DNA of 64,000 nt from Alysiella sp. (lineage in GTDB: Bacteria; Pseudomonadota; Gammaproteobacteria; Burkholderiales; Neisseriaceae): positions 1 through 64,000 of the forward strand of contig NZ_JAUNEC010000001.1 in NCBI RefSeq assembly GCF_030525755.1, in the 5' to 3' direction. This document shows positions 1-8,218 of the stretch, piece by piece (position 1 is the stretch's first letter; the number at the start of each line of letters is the position of its first letter). The notes beneath the pieces are model-generated. The model was given only the letters and a program-made list of their open reading frames with translations, was not told the DNA's origin and did not search any database. The position numbers and the translations under genes were made by a program.

Positions 1-397
1 CGGCTGCTTGGGAGCCCAAAGCCGTTGAGTTTACGCTATCGCCCAAAACGGTGGCCCAAATACCTATTGCGGTAGAAGTGCCACCTCTGACTTGGCTGCC
101 TGTACCTACTGCTGTACCGTCCCAGCCATCGCTGTACGCGCTATTTCCCAATGCGGTTGCACCATGGCGATTGGCATTGGCATTGTTGCCCACAGCAAGG
201 GCATGAAAACGATTATTACCTACGCCTGTTGCTTGGGCATCGCGACCGATGGCAACCCCTTCGCCTGATGCACCAACACCGATTAAGGTTTTAAATGCAC
301 CTGTGCCATCATTGTGTGCATTCAAAACCACACCAGCGTGTGCGCTGGCGGCGGCAAGCGCCAAAGCGGCGGTTAAAAGTTTAATTTGGGTTTTCAT
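1..397 (-). CDS. Trimeric autotransporter adhesin, YadA-like head, truncated by window edge
   Basis: The complementary strand from 397 reads without a stop to the window edge (about 132 codons). It begins MKTQIKLLTAALALAAASAH, a typical signal peptide with basic start, hydrophobic core and an AHA cleavage site. It continues with repeated short units such as GVAIGRDAQATG, ALAVGNNANANRHG, ATALGNSAYSDG and TAIGIWATVLG. These AxxxGxxxxAxG units are the hallmark of the YadA/Hia head domain, which forms a left-handed beta-roll in a surface-exposed homotrimer. An AGGA ribosome-binding site lies 7 bases before the ATG. Stalk and membrane anchor lie beyond the window, so full length and specificity are unknown. 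By family it would bind host surfaces or matrix. The assignment rests on head repeats plus signal peptide only. Confidence 0.82.
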   Translation of the reverse strand, partial: MKTQIKLLTAALALAAASAHAGVVLNAHNDGTGAFKTLIGVGASGEGVAIGRDAQATGVGNNRFHALAVGNNANANRHGATALGNSAYSDGWDGTAVGTGSQVRGGTSTAIGIWATVLGDSVNSTALGSQAA

Positions 398-444
398 ATT
401 GTTTTCCTGTTTGTGTTGTATGCGGCAAAGTGGGCAAACAAGGT

Positions 445-480
445 TTCAGGTAGCCTTTGATGCTGTTGAGGCTACCTGAA
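445..480. repeat. Inverted pair of variant DUS (AGGCTACCTGAA)
   Basis: TTCAGGTAGCCT at 445-456 faces AGGCTACCTGAA at 469-480, a perfect 12-base inverted repeat with a 12-base loop. The central base differs from the dominant dialect of the window (CTA instead of CTG) and matches the form reported for Eikenella. It lies about 50-80 bases upstream of the adhesin start and has no U-run on the adhesin strand, so it is probably not a terminator for that gene. Confidence 0.75.
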
Positions 481-696
481 GCCTGAAATTTTGATGCGCT
501 GCTTTGCCATATTGATAAAAACCGTTGCCGTATTGCTCAAGTCTTTAACTTTTTCAAATGGACTGAAAATTGGGCAAGAAATGGGCGGCTGACGGTTGCT
601 TTATTCAGTAAAAATCGGTCAATCGGCACGAAGCTTTTTGACCGTTTTTCCCAAACCGTGCTTTATACAGGGAAACTGTGTTAATGTTGTATGTTG

Positions 697-720
697 TTAA
701 TTTAATTTAATTTAATTTAT
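697..720. repeat. Pentanucleotide tandem repeat (TTTAA-type, nearly five units)
   Basis: A run of TTAAT/TTTAA units fills this stretch (TTAATTTAATTTAATTTAAT followed by TTAT). It lies 300 bases upstream of the adhesin start, about 30 bases upstream of a possible minus-strand -10 (TATAAA, 663-668). Short repeats in that position can alter promoter strength by slippage. Confidence 0.7.
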
Positions 721-1013
721 GTTAAAAATTGAGTATAATGTTAAATGGCAAACTTTGATTTTTTGGGGTCTGCTTTTGTTGTTGAAGTGGGGGGTGAAAT
801 TTGAAAAAGAGCAGGAATTTTTGTGGGGTTATTTCAAATGAACACAGCGTTGCCGATAGCCTTATTTATGTGCGAGATGCATACAGCGGTTGCTGTTTTG
901 GTTTTTCACTTCTGCACCTGTATCTGACAAACGATTTTGTGGTATTGGCGGTGGTGCAATGCCACGTCCCCAGTCCAAATTGCCACACGCTGTTTTCAGG
1001 CAGCCAAAAATAC

Positions 1014-1051
1014 AAAAACCGCGTCCAAAAAATCATTTTGACACGGTTTTT
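1014..1051. terminator. Probable bidirectional terminator behind edd
   Basis: AAAAACCG (1014-1021) pairs with CGGTTTTT (1044-1051), with an inner CAAAA/TTTTG stem and a short loop. The A-run and T-run flank the stem, so it can terminate on either strand. It lies 60 bases beyond the edd stop codon. Confidence 0.6.
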
Positions 1052-1058
1052 CTGTTTT

Positions 1059-1105
1059 CAGGCTGCCTGAAACACCATTTTTCGGTTTCAGGCAGCCTGT
1101 TTTTT
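1059..1105 (+). terminator. Inverted DUS pair with U-run
   Basis: CAGGCTGCCTGAAAC (1059-1073) is perfectly complementary to GTTTCAGGCAGCCTG (1085-1099) and is followed by TTTTTT. It stands just beyond the edd stop. The U-run is on the plus strand, so its strongest effect would be on transcription reading toward edd. Confidence 0.65.
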
Positions 1106-1112
1106 GGGATTT

Positions 1113-2945
1113 TTATGCGAAATCGCCGCCAAAACTCATTGCGCCAGTTTCTGCGCTGCTGGTTTGGGCGCGGAAACCCGCAAACAATTCACGTCCAATG
1201 CCGTGCGTGTTTTTGGACAAATCGGGGGCTGGCACTTCGCGTTCGGCAAAGGTTTTTTCATCTACCAACACGTTCAATTCGCCTGTGTGGGCATTGAATC
1301 GGATTAAATCGCCTGTGCGGATTTTGCCAATGCCGCCACCCATCAGGGCTTCGGGCGACATGTGAATGGCGGCTGGCACTTTGCCGCTTGCGCCCGACAT
1401 GCGTCCGTCTGTTACCAATGCGACTTTGAAACCACGGTCTTGCAAAATCGCCAATGGGGGCGTGAGTTTGTGCAATTCGGGCATGCCGTTGGCTCTTGCG
1501 CCTTGATAGCGTACCACGCACACAAAATCGCGTTCCAATTCGCCGCGTTGGAATGCGTCCAGCACTTCTTTTTGGTCGTTGAACACGATGGCGGGGGCTT
1601 CAATGACAAAGGTTTCGGCTTTCATGGCGGAAACTTTAATCACGCCACGTCCAATGTTGCCTTTCATCAATTTTAAGCCGCCGTCTGGCGAAAAAGGCTG
1701 GCTGAATGGGCGCAACACTTCGCTGTCGCGGCTTTCGGCAACCGCGTCTTGCCACACCAATTTGCCGTCTAATAAAAACGGTTCTTGGGTGTAGGCTGCC
1801 ATGCCGTGTCCCATGACGGTGTCCACATCATCGTGCAACAAGCCGTTTTCGCGCAATTCGCGTATCACAAAGGGCAAACCGCCTGCTGCGGCAAAATGGT
1901 TCACATCGGCTTGACCGTTGGGATACACGCGAATCAACAGGGGGACAATGGCTGAAATCGCGTCAAAATCGTCCCAATTCAAAATCACGCCAGCCGCGCG
2001 CGCCATTGCCACCAAGTGCATGGTGTGGTTGGTGGAGCCGCCTGTTGCCATTAAGCCGATAATCGCGTTCACAAAAGATTTTTCAGACAGCATTTCGCCT
2101 ATGGGTTTGGCGGTTTGGTTTTGCAGCGATTGCACCATTTGTGCGGCAGCTTGGCGGGTAAGGGCTTCGCGCATGGGGGTGTTGGGATTGAAAAACGCGG
2201 CGGCTGGCAAATGCAAACCCATCAACTCCATCATCATTTGGTTGGAATTGGCGGTGCCGTAAAAGGTGCAAGTACCAGGGCTGTGATACGATGCCATTTC
2301 GCTTTGCAACAGGGCATCGCGTCCCACTTTGCCTTCGGCAAAAAGTTGGCGTGTGCGGGCTTTTTCTTTGTTGCCGATGCCGCTGACCATGGGACCTGCT
2401 GGCACGAAAATCGCTGGCAAATGCCCACACGACAATGCGCCGATGACCAAACCCGGTACGATTTTGTCGCAAACGCCAAAAAACATTGTGCCATCAAACA
2501 TTTGGTGGGATAAGCCAATGGCGGTACTCATGGCAATCACATCGCGCGAAAACAGCGACATTTCCATGCCTTCGTAGCCTTGGGTAATGCCATCGCACAT
2601 GGCGGGTGCGCCACCTGCAACTTGGGCGGTGGCACCGTGTTTTTGTACTTCGTCTTTAATCCAATCGGGGAAGTGTTTGAAGGGCTGGTGTGCCGACACC
2701 ATGTCGTTGTAGGTGCTAATCATGCCAATGTTGGGAACGTGGGCTTTTTGCATTTCAATTTTGATGGCGTTGGGCATGGCGGCATAGCCGTGCGCCAAGT
2801 TGGAGCAGCCCAGTTGGTCGCGTTCCACTTTGCCGTTTTGTTTGAGGGCACGAATGCGGTTCAAATAGGCGGTGCGTGTGGGGCGCGAACGTTCAATAAT
2901 GGCTTGGGTGATTTCGGCCAGTTTGGGGTGAATGGCGATTGGCAC
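1113..2945 (-). CDS. edd: Phosphogluconate dehydratase
   Basis: Cytoplasmic enzyme of the Entner-Doudoroff pathway that dehydrates 6-phosphogluconate to 2-keto-3-deoxy-6-phosphogluconate, using a 4Fe-4S cluster. The protein follows the Edd/IlvD family along its whole length: [23 protein letters not shown] and [20 protein letters not shown] are near-identical to E. coli Edd. The frame is open upstream of 2945, but the family N-terminus ([19 protein letters not shown]) begins just after a GTG at 2943-2945. An AAGGA ribosome-binding site lies 6 bases upstream of it. That start gives 610 residues against 603 in E. coli. It is divergent from zwf; a candidate HexR operator lies 56 bases upstream. 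The partner aldolase gene eda is not in the window. Confidence 0.95.
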   Translation of the reverse strand: MPIAIHPKLAEITQAIIERSRPTRTAYLNRIRALKQNGKVERDQLGCSNLAHGYAAMPNAIKIEMQKAHVPNIGMISTYNDMVSAHQPFKHFPDWIKDEVQKHGATAQVAGGAPAMCDGITQGYEGMEMSLFSRDVIAMSTAIGLSHQMFDGTMFFGVCDKIVPGLVIGALSCGHLPAIFVPAGPMVSGIGNKEKARTRQLFAEGKVGRDALLQSEMASYHSPGTCTFYGTANSNQMMMELMGLHLPAAAFFNPNTPMREALTRQAAAQMVQSLQNQTAKPIGEMLSEKSFVNAIIGLMATGGSTNHTMHLVAMARAAGVILNWDDFDAISAIVPLLIRVYPNGQADVNHFAAAGGLPFVIRELRENGLLHDDVDTVMGHGMAAYTQEPFLLDGKLVWQDAVAESRDSEVLRPFSQPFSPDGGLKLMKGNIGRGVIKVSAMKAETFVIEAPAIVFNDQKEVLDAFQRGELERDFVCVVRYQGARANGMPELHKLTPPLAILQDRGFKVALVTDGRMSGASGKVPAAIHMSPEALMGGGIGKIRTGDLIRFNAHTGELNVLVDEKTFAEREVPAPDLSKNTHGIGRELFAGFRAQTSSAETGAMSFGGDFA

Positions 2946-3000
2946 GGTGCATCCTTTATGTTTATTTTTATCAAAATAATCCGTGAGAACCGCCAAATTA

Positions 3001-3015
3001 TGTAGCCAAGTTACA
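3001..3015. promoter_or_regulatory. Candidate HexR operator, edd side
   Basis: TGTAGCCAAGTTACA is a TGTA-N7-TACA palindrome 56 bases upstream of the edd start. It agrees at 11 of 15 positions with the HexR site I recall from gamma-proteobacteria (TGTAATTAAATTACA). hexR itself is encoded at 7131-7982. Assignment is by motif and context only. Confidence 0.5.
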
Positions 3016-3142
3016 CTTTCAGGCTGCCTGAAAACCCGAGCGGTTGTCCGTAATTTTCTGACATTATAGCGGTAAATATGGGCGTATGTTGCAATAAATT
3101 GGCTTTTTATTTGTATTTGAATGGACAAAATCTGTAACTCTG

Positions 3143-3157
3143 TGTAGTATTGCTACG
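3143..3157. promoter_or_regulatory. Candidate HexR operator, zwf side
   Basis: TGTAGTATTGCTACG keeps the TGTA-N7-TAC layout with one end-base mismatch. It ends 56 bases before the zwf start, mirroring the position of the edd-side site. It is weaker than that site; the support is the symmetric placement. Confidence 0.4.
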
Positions 3158-3212
3158 ATTAAATTGGAATGGTCTGATTTCAGGCAGCCTTTTAAATGGC
3201 AAAGGAAAAACA

Positions 3213-4652
3213 ATGTCCCAACAATTCAATAATTTTGATATGGTGCTGTTCGGCGCAACAGGCGATTTGGCGATGCGTAAACTGTTGCCGTGTTTGTATC
3301 AGGCGCACGCCGCAGGTTTGTTGCACCCCAATGGGCGCATTTTGGGTGTCAGTCGCAGTAATTTGGATACGGCGCAGTTTCTCGCCAGAGTGGAAAGTGA
3401 CAGCAAAATCCACATCAAACAGCATTTCAATGAAACGCTGTGGGCATCGTTTGTTGCACGCATTCAATACATTTGTGTAGATATGAGCCGCAGTGCGGAT
3501 TTTGACCGTCTTGCTGATGTGGTGCATGCACGTCGTGAAACCGATAATGTAATCATTTACCTTTCTACAGCGCCCAAATTTTTCGCACCTGCTTGTGAAA
3601 ATCTGGCTCGTGTGGGTTTGAACAGCGATAAGGTTCGGATTGTATTGGAAAAGCCTCTGGGAACTAATTTGGCTTCATCGCAACAAATCAATTACGATGT
3701 GGCACAGCATTTCCAAGAAAAACAGATTTACCGCATTGACCATTATTTGGGCAAAGAAAGCCTGCAAAATCTGTTGCCTTTGCGTTTTGGTAATGCTTTG
3801 TTTGAATCAATTTGGCATAAAGATTTCATTCAATCGGTGCAAATCACGATTGCCGAACAACTGGGCGTGGAAGAGCGTGGCGAGTTTTACGACAGCACAG
3901 GTGCTTTGCGCGACATGGTGCAAAACCACATGGTACAAATGTTGTGTTTTGTGGCGATGGAAGAGCCTAAATCGCTGGGTGCAGACGATGTGCGTGATGA
4001 AAAATTGAAATTGGTGCAATCGTTGAAAATCATGCAGGCTGATGAAGTGGCGCAGAATGTGGTGCGGGCACAATATGGTGTTTCAGGCAGCCTGAAAGGG
4101 TACACGCAAGAGCATAATGTGCCAGAAAACAGTCAAACCGAAACCTATGTTGCCATCAAAACTGAAATCCATAATCTGCGTTGGCAAGGTGTGCCATTTT
4201 ATTTGCGAACAGGCAAACGCATGGCAACCAAAACCGCTGAAATCGTGTTGAATTTCAAGCAGCAAAATACTTTGTTTGGTACGTCAGTTAACCGCATTGT
4301 CATCAGTTTGCAACCCGAAGAAACCGTGCATGTGCGCTTATTGGTCAAACAAGTGGGCAGCGGTTTGGACACGGTTGCGGCGGATATGGTGCTGGACTTG
4401 GGACAAGCTGTATCGGGTCGCCGTGCCGAAGCCTATGAATTGTTGTTGCGCGAAGTGATAGACGGACGTTTGAACCTGTTTAACCGCCGTGATGAATTGG
4501 AAGCAGCGTGGGCGTGGGTTATGCCGATTTTGGACAACTGGACAGCTCATGCTTCGCCCTTGCACACTTATCCCGCAGGTAGTTGGGGCCCCGAAGCTGC
4601 ACGCGAATTATTGGCACAAAATGGCGATAAATGGTTGGAAGAGCAAGATTAA
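3213..4652 (+). CDS. zwf: Glucose-6-phosphate 1-dehydrogenase
   Basis: Oxidises glucose-6-phosphate to 6-phosphogluconolactone with NADP+, feeding both the Entner-Doudoroff and pentose phosphate routes. The N-terminal nucleotide-binding loop FGATGDLA is at residues 13-20, and the active-site signature RIDHYLGKE at about 174-182 contains the catalytic histidine. Length 479 residues is normal for the family. The frame is open from 3150, but the ATG at 3213 is preceded by AAAGGA and gives the family N-terminus MSQQFNNFDMVLFGATGD. First gene of a same-strand run with pgl, glk, nudE and hexR. A DUS copy inside the gene (near 4083) encodes part of the protein. Confidence 0.96.
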   Translation: MSQQFNNFDMVLFGATGDLAMRKLLPCLYQAHAAGLLHPNGRILGVSRSNLDTAQFLARVESDSKIHIKQHFNETLWASFVARIQYICVDMSRSADFDRLADVVHARRETDNVIIYLSTAPKFFAPACENLARVGLNSDKVRIVLEKPLGTNLASSQQINYDVAQHFQEKQIYRIDHYLGKESLQNLLPLRFGNALFESIWHKDFIQSVQITIAEQLGVEERGEFYDSTGALRDMVQNHMVQMLCFVAMEEPKSLGADDVRDEKLKLVQSLKIMQADEVAQNVVRAQYGVSGSLKGYTQEHNVPENSQTETYVAIKTEIHNLRWQGVPFYLRTGKRMATKTAEIVLNFKQQNTLFGTSVNRIVISLQPEETVHVRLLVKQVGSGLDTVAADMVLDLGQAVSGRRAEAYELLLREVIDGRLNLFNRRDELEAAWAWVMPILDNWTAHASPLHTYPAGSWGPEAARELLAQNGDKWLEEQD

Positions 4653-4786
4653 AATCCTGCCTGTTGCTTTCAGGCAGCTTTAAATCAGTACACGACAAAA
4701 TTTGAAAGGCTGCTTGAAACAGAAAAACTGCCGTTATTATGGTGTCAAATTCGAGAATTAACTTATTGCTAAACGAAAGCAAAAAC

Positions 4787-5485
4787 ATGATTTCATTTCA
4801 CAATTTTTCTTCTGCCGCGCAAAATGCACAGGCTTTGGCACAAGCGGTTGCCGATGATTTGCGTACCGTATTGGCAAAGCAAGAACGCGCCACGTTGGCT
4901 GTGTCGGGTGGCAAATCGCCGATTGCGTTTTTCCAAGCCTTAAATCAAATGAATTTGGATTGGGTGCGTGTGAACATCACTTTGGTGGACGAACGCCTTG
5001 TTCCAACCAACCATGATGACAGCAATACACAACTTGTTCGGCAAAATCTGTTGCAAAATCAAGCTCAACATGCCACATTTTTGCCTGTGGTCAGCGATAC
5101 TGCCGATGCAGGCTGCCTGAAAAATACTGCCACAGCCGTAGATTTTGCCTTGCAACATTTCAGGCAGCCTGATGTACTGGTGTTGGGCATGGGTGGCGAT
5201 GGACATACGGCGTCCCTGTTTCCACAAGCACCGCAATTTGCCGATTGCATACGCGCCGATTATCCGCAGCCTTTGTTGCACACCACACCCATAACCGCAC
5301 CACACGAACGCATCTCCATGACTTTGGCAGCGATTGAACGCACGCCACGCGTCTATTTGGCGATTGCAGGCGCAGAAAAACGCGCGGTCTACCACGCTGC
5401 CGAACAAGGCAGAAATCCCGATTTACCCATCAGTTATGTTTTACATTCCGAAAAGGTCAATCTCCATGTCTTCTACAATGACTGA
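4787..5485 (+). CDS. pgl: 6-phosphogluconolactonase
   Basis: Hydrolyses 6-phosphogluconolactone to 6-phosphogluconate, the step between Zwf and Edd. The protein has the DevB/Pgl family hallmarks: the early VSGGKSP phosphate loop, TLVDERLVP, and [13 protein letters not shown] near residue 134. The ATG at 4787 gives 232 residues, the usual size; an in-frame start at 4739 would add 16 unconserved residues. The ribosome-binding site is weak (ACGAAAG). Two DUS copies are embedded in the coding sequence near 5110 and 5160, encoding AGCLKN and HFRQPD. The 3' end overlaps the glk start by 20 bases, suggesting translational coupling. Confidence 0.94.
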   Translation: MISFHNFSSAAQNAQALAQAVADDLRTVLAKQERATLAVSGGKSPIAFFQALNQMNLDWVRVNITLVDERLVPTNHDDSNTQLVRQNLLQNQAQHATFLPVVSDTADAGCLKNTATAVDFALQHFRQPDVLVLGMGGDGHTASLFPQAPQFADCIRADYPQPLLHTTPITAPHERISMTLAAIERTPRVYLAIAGAEKRAVYHAAEQGRNPDLPISYVLHSEKVNLHVFYND

Positions 5486-6461
5486 ACCTAAACTTTCAGG
5501 CAGCTTTCCGCGTTTGCTTGCCGATATTGGTGGCACAAATGCCCGTTTTGCATTGGAAACGGCGACACAAAAATTTGAAAAAATTGAAGTGTTGTCTTGT
5601 GCCGACTACGACACCATTGTGGACGCGGTTAAAGCATATCTGCAACGCGCAGGCAACCCTGTTATCCATTGCGCGGCGGTGGCGATTGCCAACCCGATAG
5701 TCGGCGATTGGGTGCAAATGACCAATCATCATTGGGCGTTTTCCATTGAAACCACGCGCCAAGCCTTAAATTTGGAACAGCTTTTATTTATCAATGATTT
5801 TACTGCACAGGCTTTGGCGATTACCCAAGCTGATGCCAAAGATTTGGTGCAAGTTGGTGGCGGACAGCCTGTTGAACATGCGCCCAAAGCAGTATTGGGG
5901 CCGGGAACGGGTTTGGGTGTAAGCGGTTTGATTTATGCACCATCGGGCTATGTGCCATTGGCAGGCGAAGGCGGACACGTCAGCTTTCCACCGTTTGATG
6001 ATACCGAAGTGATGATTTGGCAATACGCAAAACGCAAATTTGGACACGTTTCTGCTGAACGTTTTTTGAGTGGTGCAGGTTTGGTTTTGATTTATGAAGC
6101 CCTTGCTGAACGTGAAGGTGTGAAACGCCAAAAACTCACACCAGCCGAAATCAGCGAACGTGCATTGAGTGGCACTTCGCCACTTTGCCGTTTGACTTTG
6201 GACATTTTCAGCGCGATGCTCGGCACGGTTGCGTCCAATTTGGCTTTGACTTTGGGGGCGCGTGGCGGTGTGTATTTATGTGGTGGCATCATTCCACGTT
6301 TCATTGATTATTTTAAACAATCGCCATTTCGCAATCGCTTTGAAAACAAGGGGCGTTTTGATGCTTATTTGGCAGCGATTCCCGTGTATGTGGTGTTGTC
6401 GGAACAGCCAGGTATTACGGGTGCGGCGGTGGCATTGTCCAATCATTTGAGCGGTCGTTAA
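5466..6461 (+). CDS. glk: Glucokinase
   Basis: ATP-dependent phosphorylation of glucose to glucose-6-phosphate in the cytoplasm. The phosphate-binding signature [11 protein letters not shown] is at residues 20-30. [23 protein letters not shown] and the C-terminal [13 protein letters not shown] are typical of the bacterial Glk family. 331 residues from the ATG at 5466, which lies inside the end of pgl; a second in-frame ATG at 5478 also overlaps pgl. Supplies substrate to zwf and pgi, which flank it. The gene ends just before a DUS at 6470. Confidence 0.95.
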   Translation: MSSTMTEPKLSGSFPRLLADIGGTNARFALETATQKFEKIEVLSCADYDTIVDAVKAYLQRAGNPVIHCAAVAIANPIVGDWVQMTNHHWAFSIETTRQALNLEQLLFINDFTAQALAITQADAKDLVQVGGGQPVEHAPKAVLGPGTGLGVSGLIYAPSGYVPLAGEGGHVSFPPFDDTEVMIWQYAKRKFGHVSAERFLSGAGLVLIYEALAEREGVKRQKLTPAEISERALSGTSPLCRLTLDIFSAMLGTVASNLALTLGARGGVYLCGGIIPRFIDYFKQSPFRNRFENKGRFDAYLAAIPVYVVLSEQPGITGAAVALSNHLSGR

Positions 6462-6496
6462 ATGTGTTTGAGGCTGCCTGAAACAAGGAGAACAAA

Positions 6497-7060
6497 ATGG
6501 ATTACACCCAAACGGATAAACAGAAACCCGAAATTTTGGCGGTGCGTACCGCAGCGCAAACTGCGGTTTTTGAAGTGCAATCTTTGGACTTGCGTTTTGC
6601 CAATGGTCAAGAACGCACTTATGAACGGCTCACTCCTGCACGCCGTCCTGCCGTGATGGTATTGGCGATTGATGATGGTGATTTGTTGATGGTGCGCGAA
6701 TATGCGGCAGGGACGGAACGTTATGAGCTCACTTGTGTTAAAGGTTTGATTGATGAGGGCGAATCGCCCGAAACAGCTGCTTTGCGCGAATTACAAGAAG
6801 AAATTGGCTACGGTGCGCGAGATTTAACTTTATTGCGTACGCTTTATACTTCGCCAGGGCATATGTACAGCCCACTTACGGTATTCATTGCCCGTCATTT
6901 TTACCCATCACAATTGGAAGGCGATGAACCCGAGCCTTTGGAATTGGTGCGCGTGCCATTGTGTGAGTTGGATGCATTGATTGACCACCCCAATTTCGGC
7001 GATGCGCGTGTGTTGGCAGCATTGATGTTGTTGCAAAGACAAATGCAAAATGGTATTTGA
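6497..7060 (+). CDS. nudE: Nudix hydrolase, NudE-like ADP-compound hydrolase
   Basis: The full Nudix signature GX5EX7REUXEEXGU is present at about residues 83-105 (GLIDEGESPETAALRELQEE, then IGYG), providing the metal-binding glutamates. The flanks, MVREYAAGTERYELTCVKG and EGDEPEPLELVRVPL, closely follow E. coli NudE, which hydrolyses ADP-ribose, NADH and related ADP compounds. 187 residues; ribosome-binding site AAGGAG 7 bases before the ATG. It sits between glk and hexR on the same strand, so it is probably co-transcribed with sugar catabolism genes. Exact substrate is inferred from similarity. Confidence 0.88.
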   Translation: MDYTQTDKQKPEILAVRTAAQTAVFEVQSLDLRFANGQERTYERLTPARRPAVMVLAIDDGDLLMVREYAAGTERYELTCVKGLIDEGESPETAALRELQEEIGYGARDLTLLRTLYTSPGHMYSPLTVFIARHFYPSQLEGDEPEPLELVRVPLCELDALIDHPNFGDARVLAALMLLQRQMQNGI

Positions 7061-7130
7061 AGCGTTTTCAGGTTCAAGCAGCCTGATAATCAAGAAAATT
7101 TAAAAATATAAAAGATAAAGAAAGACCCCA

Positions 7131-7982
7131 ATGCTTACCAAAATCAGCGAAGAACTCAATAATTTATCAGGTGCAGAGCGCAAGGTTGCCGAAGTGGCAC
7201 TTGCCGAACCCAAATGGTTTGTGCATGCGGCGGTGGCAGACATTGCCGAACGCGCTGGTGTTTCCCAGCCTACTGTGATTCGTTTTTGTCGCACTTTAAA
7301 CTACAAAGGGCTGCCTGAATTTAAACTTGCCCTTTCAGCCAGCATCAGTCAATCGGGTTTGGCGTTTGTGCATGAAGAGCTGAACACCGATGACAGCATG
7401 GGCGATGTGATGGAAAAAGTGTTGGGCAATACCGCCGCTGCACTTTTGGGGGCACGCCGTAGCCTGAACGAAAATGCGTTAGAAAATGCCATTGCCATGC
7501 TCACGCACGCACGGCGCATTGAATTTTATGGCGTGGGCAACTCGGGTATCGTGGCACAAGACGCGCAGCACAAATTTTTCCGTTTTGGTATTTCTACTGT
7601 GGCGTATTCCGATACCCATATTCAACTGATGGCGGCAGCAGTACTCAGCCCACAAGATGTTCTGGTGGTCATTTCCAATTCTGGCTCGTCCATTGAAGTA
7701 TTGGATGCGGTCAGCATTGCCAAAGAAAATGGCGCACAGGTCATCGCCATTACACGCCCTGATAGCCCATTGGGACAGCTAGCCGATTGCGTGCTGTCCA
7801 TTCAAGTGCAAGAAGACAGCCGCCGTTACACGCCTATGGTATCGCGTTTATTGCAACTTGCTGTGATTGACATTTTGGCGATTGGTTTGGCTTTGCGATT
7901 GGGCGAAAGCGCAAGTTTGCAGTTGGAAAAAGGCAAACGCAGCGTGCGCCGTCATCGCAGCGAAATCATTGACGTAGAATAA
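7131..7982 (+). CDS. hexR: HexR-type transcriptional regulator (RpiR family)
   Basis: RpiR-family regulator with an N-terminal helix-turn-helix (ADIAERAGVSQPTVIRFCRT, about residues 36-55) and a C-terminal SIS sugar-phosphate-binding domain (FYGVGNSGIVAQDAQHKFF and VVISNSGSSIEVLDAV). In related bacteria HexR represses Entner-Doudoroff and glucose genes and is released by 2-keto-3-deoxy-6-phosphogluconate. Here the gene lies inside that cluster, between nudE and pgi, and two candidate operators lie between edd and zwf. 283 residues. The stop codon directly abuts an inverted-repeat element (7982-8144). Confidence 0.93.
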   Translation: MLTKISEELNNLSGAERKVAEVALAEPKWFVHAAVADIAERAGVSQPTVIRFCRTLNYKGLPEFKLALSASISQSGLAFVHEELNTDDSMGDVMEKVLGNTAAALLGARRSLNENALENAIAMLTHARRIEFYGVGNSGIVAQDAQHKFFRFGISTVAYSDTHIQLMAAAVLSPQDVLVVISNSGSSIEVLDAVSIAKENGAQVIAITRPDSPLGQLADCVLSIQVQEDSRRYTPMVSRLLQLAVIDILAIGLALRLGESASLQLEKGKRSVRRHRSEIIDVE

Positions 7983-8144
7983 GAACCTGTATTCACAATC
8001 TTGATGGCGACTTCTATCGCCTAATTACACGCCTATTGTGTTGGATTTTCATGTCAATAATTCATGATTGGCACAAAAATCTGCCTTGTATTTGCATGAT
8101 TTTGCGATAAAAGTCTATCTATTAATCTTATACATACAGGTTCT
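7982..8144. mobile_element. Non-coding element with 11-base terminal inverted repeats, MITE-like
   Basis: AGAACCTGTAT (7982-7992) and its exact complement ATACAGGTTCT (8134-8144) bound 163 AT-rich bases with no open frame. An internal GGCGA/TCGCC hairpin lies near 8007-8024. The left end begins at the last base of the hexR stop codon. Size, AT content and terminal repeats fit a MITE or a solo insertion-sequence remnant. No target duplication is clear. Confidence 0.45.
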
Positions 8145-8218
8145 GAATGCCTATTCAGGCTGTCTGAAACATTTCAGGCAGCCTATCAAAACCGTTTCAC
8201 ACATTTTGAGAGCATAAA

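Larger units (their letters stand above)
398..1013. other. Intergenic stretch upstream of the adhesin gene, no convincing gene
   Basis: About 600 bases without a supported coding region. It holds a TTTAA-type pentanucleotide tract (697-720), an inverted pair of the variant DUS AGGCTACCTGAA (445-480), and a single DUS-like word near 995. A minus-strand TATAAA at 663-668 could be the -10 of an adhesin promoter, but no good -35 is visible. Open frames here overlap each other on both strands and have no ribosome-binding site or family resemblance. Confidence 0.6.

Noticed and set aside
801..1297. Plus-strand open frames of 89 and 135 codons between the adhesin gene and edd.
   Set aside because: They overlap one another and the edd 3' end, lack ribosome-binding sites, run through a terminator hairpin and a DUS pair, and resemble no family.
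1362..3005. Long plus-strand frames opposite edd.
   Set aside because: Shadows of a well-conserved gene; the antisense translations are rich in Cys, His and Phe with no domain resemblance.
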